Below are positions 1 through 5,185 of a stretch of 6,198 bases of DNA, piece after piece. Both the position numbers and the translations under genes were made by a program. Location: NCBI GenBank assembly GCA_041485125.1, contig JBGPIT010000299.1, positions 1 through 6,198 on the forward strand, read 5' to 3'. Each line of letters starts with the position of its first letter. The stretch's first letter is position 1. The DNA comes from JBGPIT01 sp041485125. Its GTDB lineage: Bacteria > Desulfobacterota > Binatia > UTPRO1. The notes under the pieces were generated by a model. It did not search any database. It was given only the letters and a program-made list of their open reading frames with translations, and was not told the origin of the DNA.

Positions 1-756
1 CTTGCGGACCGGCCAGCTGCCGCTCGCGATCTCGAGCCAGCGCCGCACGTACGCGACGAAGCGCTCGGGACCGAAGACGAGGATTGGCGACAGGCTGACG
101 AGCGCCGCGGTCGCCACCGCCGCGCCGAGCGCGGTCCACCAACGCTTCCAGAGGAAGTAGGGAAAGAAGAAGATCGGCAGCACCTTCACCGCGGCGGCGA
201 AGCCGATCAGCGCCCCGCCCGCCACCGCCCGTCCGCGCGCGAGCCAGACGCAGCCGGCGAGGCAGCAGAACAGGATGAACATGTTGATCTGCAGGCGGTC
301 GAAGTTGCCGAGGAAGAAGCGCGAGGTGAGGACGAGCGGCCCGAGCACGGCGATCGACGCGAGCGAGAGGGCGCCGGCGCCGCCCGCGAGCGTCAGCCGC
401 CGGCCGTAGACGAGCGTGATCGCCATCCGCACCATCGCGTAGACCATCGCCGCGTTGGCGACGAGCCACACGCCGCGCGCGAGATAGACGCTGACGCGCG
501 CCAGCAGCGCGAACGGCACGCACAGCACGGAGAAGAACGGCGGCCAGGTGTTGATGTCGGGGCGCGCGTCCCGGTAGATGTCGCCGCCCCGCAGGACCAG
601 CTCGCCGACCTCGAGGTAGCCGCGGAAGTCGCCCTCCTCCTTGATGTTGCGCACCGCGGTCGCGATGAAGATCGCGATCAGCACGAGCAAGACCACGCGC
701 ACCCGCAGGGCCGGCACGGGCGCCGCGACCTCCGCGCTCGACGGCATGGCGCTCAT
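1..756 (-). CDS. GT87 (DUF2029) family polytopic membrane glycosyltransferase, C-terminus cut by window edge
   Basis: The 252 visible N-terminal residues belong to a polytopic membrane protein that resembles the GT87/DUF2029 family. GT87 enzymes are GT-C transferases that use polyprenyl-phosphate sugars on the outer face of the inner membrane. After a short N-terminal tail, hydrophobic segments lie at about residues 20-37, 73-90, 92-112, 125-145, 155-173, 178-203 and 207-230. The first loop carries EGDF (41-44), then a repeat-like YLEVGELVLRGGDIY stretch and NTWPPFFS (69-76). Asp43 sits where the family places its catalytic aspartate. NFDRLQIN (151-158) and the AAAVKVLPIF region (187-196) match later family blocks. 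The ATG at 754-756 overlaps the upstream stop as ATGA; a weak GGGA lies 9 bases upstream of it. The acceptor and donor sugar cannot be told. The operon context suggests LPS core or O-chain modification, which is inference. The frame runs open to base 1. Confidence 0.8.
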   Translation of the reverse strand, partial: MSAMPSSAEVAAPVPALRVRVVLLVLIAIFIATAVRNIKEEGDFRGYLEVGELVLRGGDIYRDARPDINTWPPFFSVLCVPFALLARVSVYLARGVWLVANAAMVYAMVRMAITLVYGRRLTLAGGAGALSLASIAVLGPLVLTSRFFLGNFDRLQINMFILFCCLAGCVWLARGRAVAGGALIGFAAAVKVLPIFFFPYFLWKRWWTALGAAVATAALVSLSPILVFGPERFVAYVRRWLEIASGSWPVRK

Positions 757-2189
757 GGTGTCGTGTCCCAGTAGGCGCGCGCGACCGCGGCGCGCTCCGC
801 CTTCGAGACCACGGTGCGGTCGCGGTTCAGCTTGGCGAGCGAGCGGTCGAGCCGTTGCAGCGCGCGCCGCCGCACCCGGCGCGGCACCTCCCGGCGTACC
901 TGGGCGCGGTCGAAGTCGATGAGATGGACCTCGACGGCGCCGCGGTCGCGGGCGATCAGGAGGTTCGCGACGTTCAAGTCGCGGTGATGCACGCCGCGCT
1001 CGTGCATGATCCGGATCGCGGCGGCGACGGCGCGCAGGATCTCGTCGCGCTCGCTCGCGGGGAGCGGCCGTTGCAGCGCCTCGGCGAGCGTCAGCGCGTT
1101 CTCGATCGCGCGCGTCACGATCACGCCGCGGTAGAATCCGAAGCCGACCCGGTCGACGCGGACGCCCAGCACCTCGGCGGTCGCGACCCCACGCCGCCGC
1201 GCCTCCTCGGTGAGCGCCAGCTCGGTGATCGGACGCGGGCGCCAGCCGAAGTAGCGGTCGCGGAGCAGGCACCGAAGCGCGCCGCCACGGCGGTACCAGC
1301 GCAGCACCGCGCGCCGGTCGCCCCCGAGCGAGACCAGGAAGGCGCCACCGCGGCCGCCGGTCGCGATCGGCACGCCCGCGACACTGTCGGGCGCCGCCTC
1401 CACCAAGGCGCCGATCAGGCGCTCGTCGACGTCGCGGCGGACGATCACCCAGCCGATCGGCGTCTTCAGCGCGACGAAGCCGCGCGGCAAACGCATGCCC
1501 GAGGGGCGCACCAGATGCTGCTCGAGCAGCGCCCGCCGCTCCCAGCGCTTCGCCGCCGCCAGCACCTCGCCGTAGCTCTCGAGCAGCGAGAGGATGACGC
1601 CGGGCACGCCGTCGCGACGCCGCATCCAGAGCAGGCGCAGCATGGTGCCGAGCGGCCGGGTGACGAACTCGGCGACTAGCACACGCCGGGGCTTGCCGGC
1701 GGCGGTGCGCGCCGCCGCGGCGTCGAGCCGCGCGATCGACGTCGTCACGTCGGCCTCCATCTTCGCCAGCGTGCCGCCGAGCAGCCGTCGTTCGCCGGTG
1801 CCGTCCGGATCACCGCACCACCCGATCGGTATGCGCTCACCGGCGACCTCGCGGCCGAGGAAGCGATGGCGCCGGCGCGCGGAGTAGACGCCCCGCTCCG
1901 CGCGTCGCAAGGCGGCGAGCGCCGCGGACAGCTCGGGATCGGGATGCTCGTCGGCCTCCAGGACGACGACCACGCGGGCGCCCGTCGCCAGCCGCACGAC
2001 GCGTGCGGCGTCGGCACGATCGCGCCACTCGGCGGCGATCGGCGTCGCACCCGCCGGCACCGGCAACGCCGCCAGCTCGGGAGGCCGCAGCACGTAACGC
2101 GCAGCCTCGGGCAGCGCCGCGCAGACCGGCGCGAGATCGTCGTCGGCGCTCGACTGGAGGACCGCGAGCGCGAGCGGCGGACCGCTCAC
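753..2189 (-). CDS. Fusion protein: WaaE-like GT2 domain (degenerate) + KdkA-type Kdo kinase
   Basis: This 478-residue protein has two parts. Residues 1 to about 225 resemble WaaE/KdtX-type family 2 glycosyltransferases. Visible family blocks are VVVVLEADE and DPEL (73-86, equivalent to the LDADE metal site), the FLGR block (110-113), RRLLGG (134-139) and the DGVPGVILSLLESYG region (193-207). The usual early DSGSTD block is not recognisable. Residues about 227-478 form a protein-kinase-like fold of the KdkA/WaaP lipopolysaccharide kinase type: VLRWYRRGG (295-303), a RPITE block (319-323), catalytic loop HRDLNVAN (402-409; Asp404, Asn409) and metal site LIDFD (423-427; Asp425). KdkA uses ATP to phosphorylate O-4 of Kdo on the cytoplasmic side of the inner membrane. 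The GTG start at 2187-2189 is chosen because GGAGG lies 6 bases upstream and it overlaps the GT9 stop as GTGA. The frame stays open upstream, but that reading is arginine-rich shadow of the GT9 gene. The kinase assignment is firm; the function of the N-terminal half is uncertain. Confidence 0.85.
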   Translation of the reverse strand: MSGPPLALAVLQSSADDDLAPVCAALPEAARYVLRPPELAALPVPAGATPIAAEWRDRADAARVVRLATGARVVVVLEADEHPDPELSAALAALRRAERGVYSARRRHRFLGREVAGERIPIGWCGDPDGTGERRLLGGTLAKMEADVTTSIARLDAAAARTAAGKPRRVLVAEFVTRPLGTMLRLLWMRRRDGVPGVILSLLESYGEVLAAAKRWERRALLEQHLVRPSGMRLPRGFVALKTPIGWVIVRRDVDERLIGALVEAAPDSVAGVPIATGGRGGAFLVSLGGDRRAVLRWYRRGGALRCLLRDRYFGWRPRPITELALTEEARRRGVATAEVLGVRVDRVGFGFYRGVIVTRAIENALTLAEALQRPLPASERDEILRAVAAAIRIMHERGVHHRDLNVANLLIARDRGAVEVHLIDFDRAQVRREVPRRVRRRALQRLDRSLAKLNRDRTVVSKAERAAVARAYWDTTP

Positions 2190-3283
2190 GCTGGACCTCC
2201 GCCGCGCACGCGCGCGATCGCCGCCAGCACCGCCTCGACCTCGACCAGCTCCATGCAGTCGTCGGTGCCGCGCGGGCAGCGCACGCCGCCATGGCGGCCG
2301 CACGGGCGGCAGGCGAGATCCTTCTCGACCACGACCGCGTGCGGTCCGAGCGGCCCGTAGCCCTGCGCCGGGACGGTCGCGCAGAAGATCGCGACCAGCG
2401 GCACGCCGGCCGCCGCGGCGAGATGCATCGGTGCGCTGTCGTTGCTGACGACGACGCTCATCTGCGCCAGCACCGCGGCGAGCGTCGCCACGTCGGTCGC
2501 GCCGCCGAGATCGATGCCGCGGCCGCCGGCGGCGTCGCACACCGCGGCGGTGATCCCGCGCTCCTCGGGTGCGCCCAGGATGAGACAGCGGTAGCCGTCG
2601 TGCTCGAGCGCGCGGACGAGCGCACCGTACGCGTGCGCCGGCCAGCGTTTGGTGGGCCACGCCGAGGCCGGGCAGATGCCCGCGAGCGGCGCGCCACCCG
2701 CGAGCGCCGGCGCGATCAGCGCCGACGCACGCGCGCGTGTCGCGGCGTCGAGCGCGATCCACGGCTGGCGCGGCTCGCCGGCGTCGAGCGGCGCGCCGAG
2801 CCCACCGGCCAACTGGAGAATCCGGTCACGGTCGTGCAGCGCGCGCGGCCGCGCGACGCGCGTCGTGTAGAGCGGCGCGCCGGGCGCGCCCGCGAAGCCG
2901 ATCCGCCGCGGGACGCCTGCGCCGCGCAGGACGAGCGCCGTGCGCAAAGACTTGTGCGCTGCGATCGCGATCGTGAAGCGCTCAGCGCGGACGCGCCGCA
3001 CCAGCGCCGCGAGCCCGCTCGCGCCACGGCCGGCGCCGTGCTTGTCGTCGACGATCACGGCGTCGATCGCCGGGTGCTGCGCCACCAGCGGTGCCGCGGC
3101 CGGCGTGACCAGGACGGCGAGGTGCGCCGAGGGAACGCGGCGGCGCACGGCGGCGAGAAGCGGCGTCGTCAGAACGACGTCACCGAGGAACCCGCTCTGG
3201 ACGACCAGGATGCGCTCGCGAGCGCCCGCGGCCGGAGGCGGCGCGTGATGGACGTCCGGAGACGGCGACGGCGCCCGCGTCAC
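2186..3283 (-). CDS. GT9 family lipopolysaccharide heptosyltransferase (WaaF-like)
   Basis: This 365-residue cytoplasmic glycosyltransferase probably moves heptose from an ADP-heptose donor onto the Kdo/heptose inner core at the membrane. It has the two-Rossmann GT9 layout. The N-terminal acceptor domain opens with ILVVQSGFLGDVVLTTP (25-41); Asp35 sits at the conserved catalytic-base position of the family. A middle block AHKSLRTALVLRGAG (109-123) and RRIGF (126-130) follow. The nucleotide-sugar domain carries ICPASAWPTKRWP (203-215) and SNDSAPMHLAAAAGVPLVAIF (280-300). The C-terminal section has four cysteines (325, 328, 336, 343), a pattern I recall from non-enteric WaaF-type proteins. The GTG at 3281-3283 overlaps the preceding stop as GTGA and gives a 24-residue Pro/Ala-rich lead-in. 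A longer reading to 3517 would overlay the small zinc-ribbon gene and is rejected. The class is secure. WaaF versus WaaC, or another GT9 role, cannot be settled, so no symbol is given. Confidence 0.88.
   Translation of the reverse strand: MTRAPSPSPDVHHAPPPAAGARERILVVQSGFLGDVVLTTPLLAAVRRRVPSAHLAVLVTPAAAPLVAQHPAIDAVIVDDKHGAGRGASGLAALVRRVRAERFTIAIAAHKSLRTALVLRGAGVPRRIGFAGAPGAPLYTTRVARPRALHDRDRILQLAGGLGAPLDAGEPRQPWIALDAATRARASALIAPALAGGAPLAGICPASAWPTKRWPAHAYGALVRALEHDGYRCLILGAPEERGITAAVCDAAGGRGIDLGGATDVATLAAVLAQMSVVVSNDSAPMHLAAAAGVPLVAIFCATVPAQGYGPLGPHAVVVEKDLACRPCGRHGGVRCPRGTDDCMELVEVEAVLAAIARVRGGGPA
2196..2200 (-). promoter_or_regulatory. Shine-Dalgarno GGAGG for the GT2-KdkA fusion gene
   Basis: On the minus strand GGAGG lies 6 bases before the GTG at 2187-2189, inside the last codons of the GT9 gene. 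Spacing and strength fix the fusion gene's start at this GTG rather than at the upstream ATG at 2762. Confidence 0.7.
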
Positions 3284-3450
3284 TCCAGCTTTCGCGCCTC
3301 GTCGATCAGCATCACCGGGATGTCGTCCATGATCGGGTACTCGAGACGACAGGCGTCGCAGACGAGACCGGTGGCGTCGGCGTTCATCTTGACGGGCTGC
3401 TTGCACTTCGGGCACGCGAGAATGTCGAGCAGCTCCTGACTCACCGCCAT
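3280..3450 (-). CDS. Trm112/YcaR-like small zinc-ribbon protein
   Basis: This is a 56-residue protein of the Trm112/UPF0434 family, similar in length and order to E. coli YcaR. It starts MAVSQELLDILACPKC and has Cys13, Cys16, Cys31 and Cys34 in two CxxC pairs, consistent with a bound zinc. YPIMDDIPVML (38-48) is the family's closing block. In eukaryotes and archaea Trm112 stabilises partner methyltransferases; the bacterial role is poorly defined. In E. coli ycaR lies close downstream of lpxK, and this window keeps a similar linkage (lpxK, gmhB, then this gene), so the neighbourhood supports the call. The ATG at 3448-3450 follows an excellent Shine-Dalgarno sequence and starts 2 bases after the gmhB stop. 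Its own stop overlaps the GT9 start as GTGA. It is encoded within a region that longer frames on both strands also cross. Confidence 0.9.
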   Translation of the reverse strand: MAVSQELLDILACPKCKQPVKMNADATGLVCDACRLEYPIMDDIPVMLIDEARKLE

Positions 3451-3460
3451 GATCACCTCC
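3451..3460 (-). promoter_or_regulatory. Near-perfect Shine-Dalgarno for the Trm112-like gene
   Basis: The minus-strand sequence GGAGGTGATC directly precedes the ATG at 3450 and is complementary to the 3' end of bacterial 16S rRNA over ten bases. GGAGG ends 5 bases before the start codon. The TGA inside it is the gmhB stop codon. It is the strongest ribosome site in the window and sits at the only junction without a stop/start overlap. Confidence 0.8.
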
Positions 3461-4091
3461 GACGACGCGACGTTCGCGCAGCGCGCGGCCGCGGGCCGCG
3501 CCGACGCTGCTGAGCATCAGCTATAATCCACTCCGCCGCGGCGCGAAAGTTCGCGGCCACGTGCGCGACCGCCACCGCGCCGTCGAGCTCACGGCGCGTG
3601 GCGCGCCCGTGGCCGGTCAGGACGAGGATGCCCGGCACGCCGATCGCGGCGGCGAGACCGAGATCGCGCACGGTGTCGCCGACGACGTAGCCGCGGCCGA
3701 GCTCGAGGCCGAGCTCCCGCAGCGCGCGCCGCGCCAGGCCCGGCGCGGGCTTGCGGCAGCGACACGCACGCCGGAACGGTGGATCGCCCTTCTCGGGATG
3801 ATGCGGGCAAAAGTAGATCGCGTCGAGGGCCGCGCCGCGCGCCGCGAAGCGGTGGCGGAGCTCGTCGTGGACCACCGCGACGCCCTCGCAGCTGGTGAGC
3901 CCGCGCGCCACGCCGGACTGGTTCGAGACGACGACGACGGCAAAGCCGGCAGCGCGCAGGCGCCGCACGCCCTCCGCCGCGCCCGGCAGCAGGCGCAGCT
4001 GATCGCGCGACGAGACGTAGCCGACCTCGCGGTTGAGGGTCCCGTCGCGATCGGTGAAGACGACGCCGCGAGGTCGCCGCGCCGGGCTCAT
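3453..4091 (-). CDS. gmhB: D-glycero-D-manno-heptose 1,7-bisphosphate 7-phosphatase (HAD family, GmhB)
   Basis: This cytoplasmic HAD phosphatase removes the 7-phosphate from heptose 1,7-bisphosphate on the way to ADP-heptose, the donor for core heptosyltransferases. The 212 residues show all HAD motifs: DRDGTLN (14-20; nucleophile Asp14, acid/base Asp16), SNQSG (56-60), Lys114 in CRKP, and VGDTVRD (137-143). The GmhB zinc loop is complete, with Cys95, His97, Cys110 and Cys112, which separates it from plain histidinol-phosphate phosphatases. The ATG at 4089-4091 overlaps the lpxK stop as ATGA. An in-frame extension upstream to 4274 is arginine-rich lpxK shadow and is excluded. The protein is about 20 residues longer than typical, ending in a strongly basic Arg-rich tail from about 194. 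GmhA and HldE, which act before and after it, are not in the window. A close paralogue with another sugar bisphosphate substrate is possible but less likely. Confidence 0.92.
   Translation of the reverse strand: MSPARRPRGVVFTDRDGTLNREVGYVSSRDQLRLLPGAAEGVRRLRAAGFAVVVVSNQSGVARGLTSCEGVAVVHDELRHRFAARGAALDAIYFCPHHPEKGDPPFRRACRCRKPAPGLARRALRELGLELGRGYVVGDTVRDLGLAAAIGVPGILVLTGHGRATRRELDGAVAVAHVAANFRAAAEWIIADAQQRRRGPRPRAARTSRRRR
3483..3521 (-). repeat. Two adjacent inverted repeats (possible mRNA hairpins) at the 3' end of gmhB
   Basis: A perfect 8-base inverted repeat made only of G and C occupies 3483-3501 (arms 3483-3490 and 3494-3501, 3-base loop). A smaller one with 5-base arms lies at 3509-3521 (3-base loop). 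Both are within the codons for the basic GmhB tail, and the larger ends 22 bases before the Shine-Dalgarno of the Trm112-like gene. There is no following T run, so this is not a standard terminator. In DNA this GC-rich, chance palindromes are common; function is unproven. Confidence 0.35.
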
Positions 4092-5185
4092 CGCGGCGCG
4101 TCCGCGTCGCCGAGGACGCGCTCGACGAGCGCGGCGGCGCCGTCGACGACGACGCCGAGTCGGAGCGCGACGAGCTTCCCGCGGGCGAAGGGAAAGCGCT
4201 CGAGCTTGACGAGATCCTTCTCGGTCGTGACCACGAGATCGACGTCCCTGGCGAGGTGCGCGATCTTCTTCCACGCCTGCGTGTCGTAGGCGTGATGGTC
4301 GGGATACTCGAGCACCTGCACGATCTCGCCTTCCCAGTCGCGGATCGCGGCGTAGAGCGGTGCCGGTCGCGCCACGCCGCTCACGACCATGATGCGCTGG
4401 CGCGCGAGCGCGCCGAGGGGCAGCGTGCGCCAGCCCGTCTCCGCCGCCTCGACCAGCGCGGCCGGCACGAAGCGGGCACGCACGACGAGCTGATCCGGCC
4501 GCCCGGGAAGGCTCGCCTCGTCCTCTTCCACCGGCGCGTCGCTGTCGCCACGGTCGCAGACGACGATCACGTCGGCGCGGCGGAGCGCGCTCACCGGCTC
4601 GCGCAGCGGCCCCGCCGGCAACAAGCGTCCGAGGCCGCCGCGCTCGCCAGCGTCGACGAGGACGAGATCGAGATCGCGCTCGAGGCGGCGGTGTTGGAAC
4701 GCGTCGTCACAGACGAGGAGTCGGCTGCCGAAGGTCGCGATCGCGAGCTCGGCCGCCGCCACGCGGTCGCGTCCGGCGACGACCGGCACGGCGGCGGTGC
4801 GGGCGAGCATGACGGCCTCGTCGCCGGAGCGCGCGACGTCGCTGACCACACCCGTCCCGTCGCCGACGACGTGCGGCTCGCGCGCGCTGCCGCCGTAGCC
4901 GCGGCTCACGATCGCGACCGGGATGCGGCGGGCGGCGATCTCCTCCGCGAGCCAGCGCGTGAGCGGCGTCTTGCCGGTGCCGCCGATGCGCAGGTTGCCG
5001 ACGCTGATCGTCCGCGCGTCGACGCAGCGCGCACCGAAAAGCCCGCGTCGATAGGCGAGGTTCCGCATCGCGACGGTCCCGCCGTAGAGCGCCGATGCCG
5101 GCGTGAGAAGATGGTGGAGCGCATCCCACCCCACGTGCGAGCGCTCCCAGACCCGCGCCGCGAGCCGCGCGCCGCGCGCGCTCAC
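4088..5185 (-). CDS. lpxK: Tetraacyldisaccharide 4'-kinase LpxK
   Basis: LpxK phosphorylates the 4' position of the tetraacyldisaccharide 1-phosphate with ATP, giving lipid IVA, on the cytoplasmic face of the inner membrane. The 365-residue product has a membrane-facing N-terminal segment (LLTPASALYGG, about 26-36, followed by a basic stretch). The family's Walker A GNLRIGGTGKTP is at 63-74 (Lys72, Thr73). Then come SRGYGG (94-99), GDEAVMLA (121-128), DDAFQHRRLERDLDLVLVD (160-178), YPDHHAY (294-300) and TTEKD (320-324). Length and motif order are normal for the family. The GTG at 5183-5185 is preferred because it overlaps the waaA stop as GTGA and has GGAG 8 bases upstream. An ATG at 5233 is in frame but would add 16 unsupported residues inside waaA. 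The neighbours are the next enzyme of the pathway (waaA, upstream) and gmhB (downstream). Confidence 0.96.
   Translation of the reverse strand: MSARGARLAARVWERSHVGWDALHHLLTPASALYGGTVAMRNLAYRRGLFGARCVDARTISVGNLRIGGTGKTPLTRWLAEEIAARRIPVAIVSRGYGGSAREPHVVGDGTGVVSDVARSGDEAVMLARTAAVPVVAGRDRVAAAELAIATFGSRLLVCDDAFQHRRLERDLDLVLVDAGERGGLGRLLPAGPLREPVSALRRADVIVVCDRGDSDAPVEEDEASLPGRPDQLVVRARFVPAALVEAAETGWRTLPLGALARQRIMVVSGVARPAPLYAAIRDWEGEIVQVLEYPDHHAYDTQAWKKIAHLARDVDLVVTTEKDLVKLERFPFARGKLVALRLGVVVDGAAALVERVLGDADAPR

Noticed and set aside
855..1679. Plus-strand open frame of 274 codons opposite the kinase fusion
   Set aside because: No family motif is present, the composition follows the codon pattern of the opposite strand, and there is no convincing ribosome site.
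2190..2762. Upstream extension of the GT2-KdkA fusion to an ATG at 2762
   Set aside because: The added 191 residues are an Arg-rich shadow of the GT9 gene. The GTG at 2189 has a good ribosome site and a 4-base overlap.
2961..2968. GCGATCGC octamer and nearby GATC-rich runs (also near 668-679 and 6177-6190)
   Set aside because: They occur as Ala-Ile or Ile-Asp codon runs in GC-rich genes, with no regular spacing or array structure, so no repeat family or CRISPR can be supported.
2003..3439. Plus-strand open frame of 478 codons
   Set aside because: The translation is Arg/Ala-rich with no domain motifs and lies opposite three well-supported minus-strand genes. It is a high-GC antisense shadow.
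3284..3517. Upstream extension of the GT9 gene to an ATG at 3517
   Set aside because: It would cover the whole Trm112-like gene, whose four cysteines and strong ribosome site are convincing.
3522..3527. TATAAT on the plus strand as a promoter -10 element
   Set aside because: No -35 element is visible at proper spacing, it points into antisense of gmhB, and no plus-strand gene follows. It is best explained by Ile-Ile-Ala codons in gmhB.
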